NCBI GenBank assembly: GCA_002403905.1 | Contig: DHIR01000131.1 | Coordinates: 1,066 to 38,038 of the forward strand | Direction: 5' to 3' | Origin: Mucilaginibacter sp. UBA4741 | Lineage (GTDB): Bacteria > Bacteroidota > Bacteroidia > Sphingobacteriales > Sphingobacteriaceae | Length of the DNA: 36,973 nt | Part shown: positions 24,801 through 31,675 of the stretch, in pieces | Position numbering within the stretch: the first letter of the stretch is position 1 | Layout: each line of letters begins with the position of its first letter | Notes under the pieces: model-generated | Told to the model about the DNA's origin: nothing | Databases searched by the model: none | Seen by the model: the letters and a program-made list of their open reading frames with translations, nothing else | Position numbers and translations under genes: made by a program

Positions 24801-25476
24801 TACCCTCAAACAAAAACTCCGAATCCTTGTCCCTTTTTACCTTAAACTGGGCAGTAACGGTAGTATCCTTCACCATTTTATAAGTGCCGGGCTGGTTCAG
24901 CTCGTGCGAGCTTAGGCCGGTGCCAGATTTTGGCGAATATGGCTGTATAGTATAACCTTTATATAAAAATCCTTTGGCGTGTAGTTGTTTCAAAATCCAC
25001 CAAAGCGATTCGATGTATTTGTTCTCGTAAGTAATGTATGGGTTTTCCAAATCTACCCAGTAACCCATCTTTTCGGTAAGGTCGTTCCAGATATCGGTAT
25101 AGCGCATTACCTCCTTGCGGCAGGCATCATTATATTCTTTTACGGTTATTTTTTTACCGATGTCGTCTTTGGTTATTCCAAGGGCTTTCTCAACAGCTAG
25201 TTCAATAGGTAGTCCGTGTGTGTCCCAGCCGCCTTTGCGTTTAACCTGGTAGCCTTTAAGCGTCTTGTAGCGGCAAAAAATATCCTTAATGGCACGTGCC
25301 ATTACGTGGTGAATGCCGGGCATGCCATTAGCACTTGGCGGGCCCTCATAAAATGTATATGGGTTATCGGCCGGGCGACTGCTGATGCTTTTTTCGAAGA
25401 TGTTATTCTTTTTCCAAAACTCCAGCACGTCTTTGCCTGTTTGCGATAAATTTAATTGCTTATATTCCTTGTACAT
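21853..25476 (-). CDS. ileS: Isoleucyl-tRNA synthetase
   Basis: 1207 residues from the ATG (MYKEYKQLNLSQ); an upstream TTG would add six residues but is unnecessary. The HIGH signature is GIHH (54-57, in SANGMPGIHHVMARA) and the KMSKS loop is KMSKR (757-761). The editing domain has TTPWTLPSN and GTGIVHIAPTFGADD. A segment at about 556-636, between CIGSIDELKQTGVYFN and LDLHRPYVD, is much longer than in the IleS proteins I know. It is helical and charged (VLSINSDNEADWHTVEQLKI, LKNLVDNCPKRDALVKKFS) and has AT-richer codons. The C-terminal anticodon and DUF5915-type regions follow. It heads the operon with the DksA/TraR-like gene and lspA. Confidence 0.97.
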   Translation of the reverse strand: MYKEYKQLNLSQTGKDVLEFWKKNNIFEKSISSRPADNPYTFYEGPPSANGMPGIHHVMARAIKDIFCRYKTLKGYQVKRKGGWDTHGLPIELAVEKALGITKDDIGKKITVKEYNDACRKEVMRYTDIWNDLTEKMGYWVDLENPYITYENKYIESLWWILKQLHAKGFLYKGYTIQPYSPKSGTGLSSHELNQPGTYKMVKDTTVTAQFKVKRDKDSEFLFEGINSDLFILAWTTTPWTLPSNSALAVGEKISYVKVATFNPYTFEPITVVLAKDLVAKLFKAEGESASFGDYKGGDKLIPWAIKGTFKGTELVGLHYEQLMPYVTNDDLEKNGFGVIAGDFVTTEDGTGIVHIAPTFGADDFRVAKEAGVPAVMVKDETGKDMPLVDLQGKFVKEVTDFAGYYVKEDYYSAEERAVEGFKPTDVLISIKLKTENKAFDVKKYEHSYPHSWRSDEPILYYPLDSWFIKTTEVKDKMIQLNKPPRDGGEINWKPESTGIGRFGNWLENLVDWNLSRSRYWGTPLPIWRCDYYGAGVDREICIGSIDELKQTGVYFNFEDAKEFFKTHSTKEIIKVLSINSDNEADWHTVEQLKIDIEKNIVSLKNLVDNCPKRDALVKKFSTSIDEFFEKEGIALDLHRPYVDNIILSKVHQDITFYYYREADLIDVWFDSGAMPYAQWHFPFENKEEFKNAYPADFIAEGVDQTRGWFFTLHAIAVMLSEASDEIKEINAEVGNKGVAFKNVISNGLVLDKNGNKMSKRLGNGVDPFATIEQFGADAPRWYMISNAAPWDNLKFNVDGIDEVRRKFFGTLYNTYTFFVMYANIDKFTYSEAEITITDRPEIDQWIISLLNTLTKEVDAFYADFEPTKAARAIQDFVDAHLSNWYVRLSRRRFWKSDNSADKLSAYQTLYTCLTTVAKLMSPIAPFFAERLYTDLNSITQKEKFESVHLAYFPEYNQALVNTKLEERMQMAQDISSLVLSLRKKVGINVRQPLSKILLPILDKEFKTQVDQVKELILSETNIKNIEYITDTAGFIKKKIKPNFKALGAKVGKDMKVVAEVINNFTQEDIAELEEKGEISILDTKYLILPADVEIIAEDVPGWQVANLGKLTVALDVTITEELKEEGISRELINRIQNLRKSKGFEVTDRITVRLTDHSFISRALNNNLSYICAEILADSIVLDNELNDGEAATIEDNEIIIAINKV

Positions 25477-25507
25477 TAGCCTATTACACCTCAAATTTTA
25501 GAGGTTG

Positions 25508-25515
25508 CAAAAGTA
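25508..25515 (-). promoter_or_regulatory. -7 box (TACTTTTG) of the ileS operon
   Basis: TACTTTTG on the minus strand matches TAnnTTTG and lies 31 bases before the chosen ileS ATG, giving a short leader. No clear -33 TTG is visible. Confidence 0.5.
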
Positions 25516-25583
25516 CGGAATTTAGTATGAAAAAGCATATATTTTGAGGATGAAATTATAGTGTATGATACTAAAATAACAAA

Positions 25584-25679
25584 ACCCTCTTTCCGCGCAG
25601 CGAAGAGAGGGTGGTCAAGCGTAGGGATGATCGGGTGAGTCAACGGCGAAGCAGACTTCGCCTTCGGCGTAAAGAGGGT
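25584..25679. repeat. ACCCTCTTT...AAAGAGGGT palindromic element
   Basis: Outer arms ACCCTCTTT (25584-25592) and AAAGAGGGT (25671-25679) enclose inner hairpins, among them CTCTTTCCGCGCAGCGAAGAG and CGAAGCAGACTTCG. The element lies between divergent ileS and the glycoside hydrolase gene. A shorter relative lies just after that gene at 27620-27652. Confidence 0.65.
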
Positions 25680-25737
25680 CGCTTTGCACTTCATCCGATT
25701 TTCATATATTTATACTGCCAAATAAGTCTTTACAATT

Positions 25738-27615
25738 ATGAAACAACATAAGTTTTATCGGTATATAATCGTACTGCTAGCCCTGCCCTTTTACACATCG
25801 GCACAAAACAGCAATAATTTTAAAGCAACCGACCGTTTTTTTGGTGTCCATTTTGATTTTCATGCCAATCCGGATACCCGCGGAATTGGCAAAACCCTGA
25901 AGGCCGAAGACGTAGGTGATATGCTTGACAAAGTAAAGCCGGATTATATACAGGTAGATACCAAGGGACACCCCGGCATATCAAGCTACCCTACCACGGT
26001 AGGCGTAGCCGCGCCTGATATTGTGCAGGATCCATTGAAAATATTTAGAGAAGAAACTGGTAAACGTAACATTGGTTTATTCTCGCATTTTTCGGGCGTA
26101 CTGGATGCGCAAGCCGTTAAGGACCACCCGGATTGGGGGCGCATAAATGCTAATGGCAAAGCCGATGCTGGCGCTACATCCATATTTGGCAAGTATGCCG
26201 ATGATTATTTTATCCCACAGATAAACGAGCTGAGCAGTAAGTACCATATTAACGGTATTTGGGTTGATGGCGAGTGCTGGGCGTTGCAAAATGATTATTC
26301 GCCTACGGCGATAGCTGCTTATAAAAAATATAGCGGTAAAGATCAAATCCCACATTCAAGCAGGGATGCCGATTGGGCGGCTTATAAACAATTTACCCGC
26401 TACGCTTTTCATCAATATTTAACGCACTATATAAACGCCGTACATAAATTTAACCCTAAGCTGATCGTTACCAGCAACTGGTCGTTCTCATCATTTATGC
26501 CGGGGAAAGTTGATGCGCAGGTTGATTACCTGTCCGGTGATTTTGTAAGCGACGCCGTACCCGATGTAGAGTTCGAGGCTCGCGCCCTGGCCCCGCAAGG
26601 CAAACCGTGGGACCTGATGGCCTGGGGATTTATGAGCGATAAAAATGGCAAAGGCTTTTTCTGGAAAAGCGCCCGGCAATTAGAACAGAAAGCGGCGCTG
26701 GTATTAGCACAAGGCGGGGGCTACCATGTTTATATTCCGCAAAACCGGGATGCTTCGCTGCAATTAAGTACGGTGCCTATGCTGACAGAAGTTTCTGCCT
26801 TTTGCCGAGAGCGTAAGGCCTATTGTTATGAAAGCACGCCGATACCGCAGGTGGCGTTATTGCTATCAGAAGACGGGCATTATAACGAGTCGCCGGGCAT
26901 ATTTGAGAATGGGCAGGGCGGCAATAACAATGTAAAAGGCATGTTGGCAATGTTGCTAAACTCGCATTACAGCGTGCAGGTATTGCAGGAGCATCATTTA
27001 AACAACACATTAAATAAATACCCGATATTGGTTATTACCGAGTGGAAAAAACTCTCGCCCGAGTTTATAGGCAAGGTTGAAGATTATGTTTACTATGGCG
27101 GTAAAGTATTAGCAATTGGCGATAAACACTTATTTAAATTATCGGTAAATAGTTCGGTTGACAACAATAATCCAGCTAAATTACCGGTTACAACCCAGGT
27201 TTATGGTAAGGGTATTATTACTTGTATTGATGATAATATTTCGCTTAAATACCTAAAAACAAGTAATGATACTTTGCGACAAACTGTAGAAGGATTGGTA
27301 AAAACTTTGTTCGCCCAACCCAAAGTAACCGTTTTTGGCAACGCCAAAGTACACGTTACCATAAACACCAAAGGCAAATCAACCCTAATCCATTTGGTTA
27401 ACGTAAACGATCATTTTGATACACTAAGCAATAGCCAGCTTGATTTTAAACTGCCTGGAATAACAGATCAGTTAAATATTTCTGTAACTACAACAAAACC
27501 GCACGCCATAAAATTGCAGCCGGCAAATACGGATGTACCTTTTACTTATGTGAATGGGGTTGCGAGGTTTAGTGTGCCGGGGGTTGATGTGTATTCGATT
27601 GTGGAGATAAGATAG
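25738..27615 (+). CDS. Putative secreted glycoside hydrolase (GHL6-like TIM barrel)
   Basis: 625 residues. A signal peptide (about 1-22, ending YTSA) marks it as exported. Residues about 33-350 look like a TIM barrel. They include FFGVHFDFHANPDTRGIG, DYIQVDTKGHPG, NIGLFSHFSG, a probable active-site strand INGIWVDGECW (Asp177, Glu179) and LIVTSNWSFS. Residues about 370-500 resemble the Rossmann-like trimerisation domain of GH42-type enzymes (VALLLSEDGHY, YPILVITEWKKLSPEFIG, YVYYGGKVLAIGD). A beta-sandwich end follows. This layout fits hypothetical glycosyl hydrolase 6 / fucosidase-like proteins. Neither substrate nor family number can be fixed by eye. Related repeats lie on both sides of the gene. 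Confidence 0.7.
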   Translation: MKQHKFYRYIIVLLALPFYTSAQNSNNFKATDRFFGVHFDFHANPDTRGIGKTLKAEDVGDMLDKVKPDYIQVDTKGHPGISSYPTTVGVAAPDIVQDPLKIFREETGKRNIGLFSHFSGVLDAQAVKDHPDWGRINANGKADAGATSIFGKYADDYFIPQINELSSKYHINGIWVDGECWALQNDYSPTAIAAYKKYSGKDQIPHSSRDADWAAYKQFTRYAFHQYLTHYINAVHKFNPKLIVTSNWSFSSFMPGKVDAQVDYLSGDFVSDAVPDVEFEARALAPQGKPWDLMAWGFMSDKNGKGFFWKSARQLEQKAALVLAQGGGYHVYIPQNRDASLQLSTVPMLTEVSAFCRERKAYCYESTPIPQVALLLSEDGHYNESPGIFENGQGGNNNVKGMLAMLLNSHYSVQVLQEHHLNNTLNKYPILVITEWKKLSPEFIGKVEDYVYYGGKVLAIGDKHLFKLSVNSSVDNNNPAKLPVTTQVYGKGIITCIDDNISLKYLKTSNDTLRQTVEGLVKTLFAQPKVTVFGNAKVHVTINTKGKSTLIHLVNVNDHFDTLSNSQLDFKLPGITDQLNISVTTTKPHAIKLQPANTDVPFTYVNGVARFSVPGVDVYSIVEIR

Positions 27616-27619
27616 AATT

Positions 27620-27652
27620 TACCCTCTTTCCGCCGAAGGCGAAAAGAGGGTA
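27620..27652. repeat. TACCCTCTTTC hairpin after the glycoside hydrolase gene
   Basis: TACCCTCTTTCCGCC pairs with GGCGAAAAGAGGGTA across GAA, a nearly perfect stem starting four bases after the stop codon. It belongs to the same family as 25584-25679 and may serve as a transcription terminator. Confidence 0.7.
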
Positions 27653-27802
27653 ACAATCATGCCACCATTTAACCGCCATTTTTTTTGTATATTGTAGCAT
27701 CCTGAATGCTGTTTAGCACCTGCTAAAGCAAATCGGACCTCGTTATTTATTTTTCGCCGAAATTCAACAAAAGTTCTTTGATTTTTATTTAATTGCCTGA
27801 TT

Positions 27803-27978
27803 GTCGATATTTAACTTAAAAATATTACTACCAGCGTTACCCCTAATGCCCGGAAAATGGTTAAAATTACTACCGGCAAAGCGCCTAATGCCCGGAAAAC
27901 TGTCAAAATTACTACCGGCATTACTGTCTATACCCGAAAAACGGCAATTTTTACTACCAGCAAAAGTCTTAATGCAGG
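27803..27978 (+). repeat. 42-bp tandem repeat upstream of dgkA
   Basis: Units begin at 27845, 27887 and 27929, with partial copies before (from 27803) and after (27971). Shared text per unit is TGCCCGGAAAA and ATTACTACCGGCA. The first two full units are nearly identical over their first 33 bases. The period equals 14 codons and one + frame is open across the array (27801-27983, TTG start), reading LLPAxxLMPGKxxK repeats. No convincing start signal supports a gene. The region 27653-27800 before it is AT-rich, and I see nothing definite in it. Confidence 0.8.
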
Positions 27979-27983
27979 TGTGA

Positions 27984-28012
27984 TTGCAAGTCGTGCCTTT
28001 TCAGTAAATTTG
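27984..28012 (+). promoter_or_regulatory. dgkA-recO promoter: TTG - 18 bp - TAAATTTG
   Basis: TTG at 27984-27986 and TAAATTTG at 28005-28012 are separated by 18 bases, and the box ends five bases (ATGCA) before the dgkA ATG. This is a complete Bacteroidota-type promoter that predicts a leaderless mRNA. Its -33 element directly adjoins the tandem repeat array. Confidence 0.6.
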
Positions 28013-28017
28013 ATGCA

Positions 28018-28383
28018 ATGAAAAAACTCATCCGAAGTTTTGGGTATGCATTTAACGGATTAGGCTATGCCGCAAAAACACAGCTAAACTTTAGGGTGCA
28101 TCTGGTAGCGTCTATGCTGGCGGTTTTTATGGGTTATGCCCTGCACATCTCGGTAAACGAGTGGCAATGGATCATCCTCTGCATCGCCCTGGTTTTAATG
28201 GCCGAGTTATTTAATACCGCGTTAGAGTTCCTGGTTGACCTGGTATCGCCCGATTATAATGAAATTGCCGGCCATGTTAAAGACATCAGTGCGGGGGCCG
28301 TAGTTGTTGCCGCATTATTTGCCCTGATAACCGGTGCTATTATTTTCTTACCAAAGCTGCTCTTATTGATCCATGCTGCATAA
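28018..28383 (+). CDS. dgkA: Diacylglycerol/undecaprenol kinase (DgkA family)
   Basis: 121 residues, the family length, with an N-terminal amphipathic helix (IRSFGYAFNGLGYAAKTQLN) and three membrane helices. It phosphorylates diacylglycerol, or undecaprenol in many bacteria, at the inner membrane. The signature AELFNTALEFLVDLVSP holds Glu63, Asn66, Glu70 and Asp74, and VKDISAGAVVVAAL has Lys88-Asp89. All family catalytic positions are present. Lipid preference cannot be decided by eye. The gene overlaps recO by 11 bases, so translation is coupled. Confidence 0.93.
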   Translation: MKKLIRSFGYAFNGLGYAAKTQLNFRVHLVASMLAVFMGYALHISVNEWQWIILCIALVLMAELFNTALEFLVDLVSPDYNEIAGHVKDISAGAVVVAALFALITGAIIFLPKLLLLIHAA

Positions 28384-29098
28384 AACCCGGGGCATAGTAC
28401 TTAAAACTACCGACTATGGCGAAACCAGCGTCATAGTCCAGGTGTTTACAGAGAAGCTGGGTTTGCAATCATACATCATTAACGGGGTTAAAAAGCCTAG
28501 GGCCAAAATAAGCCGCAATATGCTACAGCCATTGCATCTGCTGGATATGGTGGTTTATCACAAAGCAGCCGGTAACGTGCAGCGCATATCCGAATTAAAA
28601 ACATCGCCCGTTTTACAGAGCATCCCCTACGATGTGATAAAAAGCAGTATGGCCATGTTTTTAAACGAGGTGCTGTATAAATCCATCCGCCAGCAATCGG
28701 CAGATGAAAACCTATTTGATTTTGTTTTTAACGCTATCGAGTGGTTGGATCATCAAACTATCGGATTAGCTAATTTCCACCTATTTTTTTTAATACAGCT
28801 TACCCGTTACCTGGGTTTTTACCCAGACAGGTACCAGGCAAACGAGGCTGATTATTTTGATTTAAAAAACGGCGTATTTATAAAATATAAACCCGATAGC
28901 GTTTTGTATCTGTCGCCGCCACATACCCAAAACTTTGGCAAACTGCTGCAATGCAATTTTGAAAATTTAGCTACGCTAAAACTAACCAACGATGAACGCC
29001 GCTATTTAATAGCCAAGCTATTAGAATATTATGCTTTGCACATTGAAAGTTTTGGCAATGTACATTCGCATGAGATACTGGAAGAGGTGTTGAGTTAA
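28373..29098 (+). CDS. recO: DNA repair protein RecO
   Basis: 241 residues. RecO works with RecR to load RecA on SSB-coated single-stranded DNA. The N-terminal OB fold is plain: HKTRGIVLKTTDYGETSVIV, then FTEKLGLQSYIINGVKKPRA. The helical domain follows, with FLIQLTRYLGFYPD, the usual RecO marker. The CxxC zinc knuckle of many RecO proteins is absent; there is no Cys pair in residues 150-200. This is common in Bacteroidota. The start lies inside dgkA. Confidence 0.95.
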   Translation: MLHKTRGIVLKTTDYGETSVIVQVFTEKLGLQSYIINGVKKPRAKISRNMLQPLHLLDMVVYHKAAGNVQRISELKTSPVLQSIPYDVIKSSMAMFLNEVLYKSIRQQSADENLFDFVFNAIEWLDHQTIGLANFHLFFLIQLTRYLGFYPDRYQANEADYFDLKNGVFIKYKPDSVLYLSPPHTQNFGKLLQCNFENLATLKLTNDERRYLIAKLLEYYALHIESFGNVHSHEILEEVLS

Positions 29099-29126
29099 AG
29101 TCGGATTAAGAAAATATACAAGGATC

Positions 29127-29211
29127 AATAATATCGAATAATGAATGTTGAATATCGAATGCTGAAATCACTTCATAATTCAAAATTCGTTATTCGGTGT
29201 TCGATATTATT
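29127..29211. repeat. ATATCGAAT-type inverted repeat
   Basis: The outer arms AATAATATCGAA (29127-29138) and TTCGATATTATT (29200-29211) are perfect complements. The inner text continues the pairing imperfectly for about 28 more bases per arm (AATGAATGTTGAATATCG, ATTCAAAATTCGTTATTC). It lies between convergent recO and the 83-residue gene. A dispersed repeat of this style is common in the phylum. Confidence 0.7.
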
Positions 29212-29228
29212 AACCCGAAACGCAGGCC

Positions 29229-29480
29229 TTACACGTGCAGCCCCAAAACCTGCTTCTTTATAAAATCAATACATGAATCCGGAATATGGGCACCGCCTGT
29301 TTGAGTTAGGGTGCCATTTTTGTTTATTTTTAGCTCGGCATCCAGGTTATCATCAATTTTAACGTGCAGCATTTGCTGTTCTTTTTCTACCAGGCAAGGT
29401 ACTTCGCGGCCCGAGTAGTTTAACTGGAATTGATATTTACCGTCTTTTTCGGCTGGTATGGTGTCTTTAGACTCGATCAT
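29229..29480 (-). CDS. Small conserved-looking protein of unknown function
   Basis: 83 residues, no signal peptide or membrane helix. It looks like a small beta-rich domain with a closing helix: KYQFQLNYSGREVPCLVEKE, MLHVKIDDNLDAELKINKNG, then IPDSCIDFIKKQVLGL. Two Cys residues (29 and 70 approximately) have no motif around them. I do not recognise a family. The gene stands alone between recO (convergent) and the large surface-protein gene. Confidence 0.7.
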   Translation of the reverse strand: MIESKDTIPAEKDGKYQFQLNYSGREVPCLVEKEQQMLHVKIDDNLDAELKINKNGTLTQTGGAHIPDSCIDFIKKQVLGLHV

Positions 29481-29555
29481 GGCTTGGTGTTTATTTTTAT
29501 AACACCAATACGGATAGGATGTTTCCTGAAGATGGAAGTTATTGATAGCCTATAA

Positions 29556-29591
29556 ACAAAAAGAGAGGGCTTGCGTAGCTCTCTCTTTTGT
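29556..29591. terminator. Terminator-like hairpin
   Basis: ACAAAAAGAGAG (29556-29567) pairs with CTCTCTTTTGT (29581-29591), with GGC facing GCT in the loop neck. It lies in a gene-free stretch of about 330 bases and could end the minus-strand surface-protein transcript some 215 bases after its stop. The rest of the stretch is AT-rich without other clear signals. Confidence 0.55.
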
Positions 29592-29753
29592 ATTAACTGA
29601 CTCATTAACTTACCATAAAGAACAATTGGTTTAGCTCGATAATAACAATTAACACAAATGTATATGCTATGGATTTAGCAGACTAATGTTTTAACGTATT
29701 TTAACATAATACTTTTACACACTTAGTATAGTAATTAACATTTAATGCATTTC

Positions 29754-29772
29754 ATAGCCGCATGGCGGCTAT
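29754..29772. other. Perfect GC-core hairpin after the surface-protein gene
   Basis: ATAGCCGC and GCGGCTAT enclose ATG, an 8-bp perfect stem 35 bases downstream of the minus-strand stop codon. The T-run lies on the + strand side, so it is not a standard terminator for the minus-strand gene. It may be an mRNA 3'-end stabiliser. Confidence 0.5.
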
Positions 29773-29806
29773 TTTTCTGATAATGAGTTATATAATGAGA
29801 TATTAT

Positions 29807-31675
29807 TTATCTTATTATGGTTACATAGCCACTTACTTTAGGCTTTTTGCCATCAAGATCAATAACATAATAATAAGTACCTGTAGGAAGTAGGTTGGCT
29901 TTATATAAACCATCCCAGGATTTGCTATAGCCCCTTGATCTAAAAACTTCTAACCCGTAACGATTATATACCGCTACCAGGCAGTTAGGAAAATCAGACA
30001 AGCCTATTATGTCCCATAAATCGTTTATGCCATCGCCATTAGGGGTAAATGTATTTGGCGGTTTTATTACAAAAGGCGGCACAATAATTAATGCTACCGC
30101 CGGGCTTACCGCCGGTGCATCGCAGGTACCACTTATAATAGTGCAGGTTACAGTATCCTTATTTGCAAAATCAGATGACGTAAAGGTAGTGCTATTGGTG
30201 CCTGCATTAACACCATTTACCTTCCATTGGTAACTGGTAGTTGCAGCAGCATTAAGTACGGTAGCCGTAAATGTTATAGGGGTGCCTGCATATACATGAT
30301 TAACGGATGGACTAATACTAACCGTAGGAGCAGGACTGGCAGGGGTAACAATATTTAAAGCAATAGCGGTTGAAGTTACTATTGGGTTAGGCAGGCATAC
30401 CACACTGCTATGAGTAAAAGTGCAGGTAACAGTATCGCCGTTTACAAAGCTGTTGGTGCCAAATGTAGAGAAGTTATTCCCTGCATTAACACCATTTACC
30501 TTCCATTGGTAAGAGGGATTAGTGCCAGCGTCATTTGGTTTGGCGGTAAAGGTAAGGAAGGTGCCACTACAGATGGGCCCTGTCTTAGATGCTGTAACAT
30601 TTACAGCTAGATTAAGGCTGGGTAAGGGTTGTATATTAGTGGTAGTGCCTACCCCAATTACGTTGCCACATAAATGATGATTGGTCACTATACATTTGAT
30701 AACATCAGTAGTAGATACTACAGCGATATATTTATCGCTGTTAGCGCCCACATTTACATCGTTTAACTGCCATTGGTAATCGGGGGTAGACCCCAATAGA
30801 TATAAATTGCTAACAATGGCACTAAAAGGCTGAGGGGTACCGGGACAGAAAGTGTAATTATTGGTAACAACGTTAACTAATGGTTTAAGGGGAGCTGTAA
30901 TGGTAAATGTTTGTGATTGTGATATTGCTGCATTATGTAGTGCGTCCCCTGCCTGCGAGGCGGTTATCCTGGCACCTCCAGTACCCACAATATGAATCAT
31001 ACCCGATGCTGAAACAGTAGCAACCAAGGCATTAGACGATGTATAGGTAATGGGTATATTAGGATTTGAACTTGTCGCCGCTGCCGGGAAATCAGGCTGG
31101 CAAAATCCTTTTGTATTGATATTGGCGAATGTAATATCCTCACTTTGCATAAAAACAAAAGAACGGGTTATCGCCGCAGCCGTATAATTAGTACTGGCGT
31201 TTTGCGAAGTGGTAATATCCACCGAGGCCCCGCCCAGTACATGTATCAACCCGTCACTACCAACATAGGCAATCGAAGGGTTACTGCTGGTATATACAAT
31301 GGGCGATTCGGTATTAGTACTTGTAACCCCAGTTATTAAAACACCATCAGTACCAACTTGTGACACACCGGCAACCGGAATAGGGAATGTAATTAATGAT
31401 GGTGTAAGCGTGCTGGGATCTTTTATCTCGATATTTATAACTTTAGTGCTGCTGCCCCCTACATTAGAAGCAGTAATGGTGTAGCCGGTTACCGGTGATA
31501 TTGCTGTTGGCGTACCGCTAATTGTCCCGGTAGTGGGGTCAAAACTTAAACCGGCGGGCAAGGCTTTATCAATAGTATAACCACTTATGCCGCCTGTATT
31601 TGTGGGCCGTAACGGCGTTATAGCAGTATTGGTAGTATAAATTAGGGGTGTTGCGTAAGTAATATTAGGAGCCAT
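29807..31675 (-). CDS. C-terminal part of an Ig-like surface protein with T9SS sorting domain
   Basis: 622 residues if started at MAPNITY, but the frame is open further upstream and this is the continuation of the gene at 31642-33042 after a frame break. Domains: He_PIG Ig-like (GYTIDKALPAGLSFDPTTGT), two Big_2/MBG-like repeats (YTSSNPSIAYVGSDGLIHV, YTSSNALVATVSASGMIHI), three Ig-like repeats (YQWKVNGVNAG, DTVTC), and a closing gliding-motility-type sorting domain (NTFTPNGDGINDLWDI, YNRYGLEVFRSRGYSKSWDG, LPTGTYYYVIDLDG). That last domain directs type IX secretion to the cell surface. There is no signal peptide on this part, so alone it would stay in the cytoplasm. Two 33-bp stretches (30201-30233, 30480-30512) are identical, showing recent repeat duplication. 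Confidence 0.85.
   Translation of the reverse strand: MAPNITYATPLIYTTNTAITPLRPTNTGGISGYTIDKALPAGLSFDPTTGTISGTPTAISPVTGYTITASNVGGSSTKVINIEIKDPSTLTPSLITFPIPVAGVSQVGTDGVLITGVTSTNTESPIVYTSSNPSIAYVGSDGLIHVLGGASVDITTSQNASTNYTAAAITRSFVFMQSEDITFANINTKGFCQPDFPAAATSSNPNIPITYTSSNALVATVSASGMIHIVGTGGARITASQAGDALHNAAISQSQTFTITAPLKPLVNVVTNNYTFCPGTPQPFSAIVSNLYLLGSTPDYQWQLNDVNVGANSDKYIAVVSTTDVIKCIVTNHHLCGNVIGVGTTTNIQPLPSLNLAVNVTASKTGPICSGTFLTFTAKPNDAGTNPSYQWKVNGVNAGNNFSTFGTNSFVNGDTVTCTFTHSSVVCLPNPIVTSTAIALNIVTPASPAPTVSISPSVNHVYAGTPITFTATVLNAAATTSYQWKVNGVNAGTNSTTFTSSDFANKDTVTCTIISGTCDAPAVSPAVALIIVPPFVIKPPNTFTPNGDGINDLWDIIGLSDFPNCLVAVYNRYGLEVFRSRGYSKSWDGLYKANLLPTGTYYYVIDLDGKKPKVSGYVTIIR

Noticed and set aside
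25474..25494. TTG start giving a six-residue longer IleS
   Set aside because: The ATG at 25476 begins the usual IleS N-terminus, and the extra residues resemble nothing in the family.
27801..27983. 42-bp repeats as a CRISPR array
   Set aside because: The repeats are contiguous, with no variable spacers, and no cas genes are nearby. They are a simple tandem repeat.
27801..27983. 60-residue frame across the 42-bp repeats as a real gene
   Set aside because: It has only a TTG start with no signal. The open frame follows from a repeat length divisible by three. Kept as a repeat, not a CDS.
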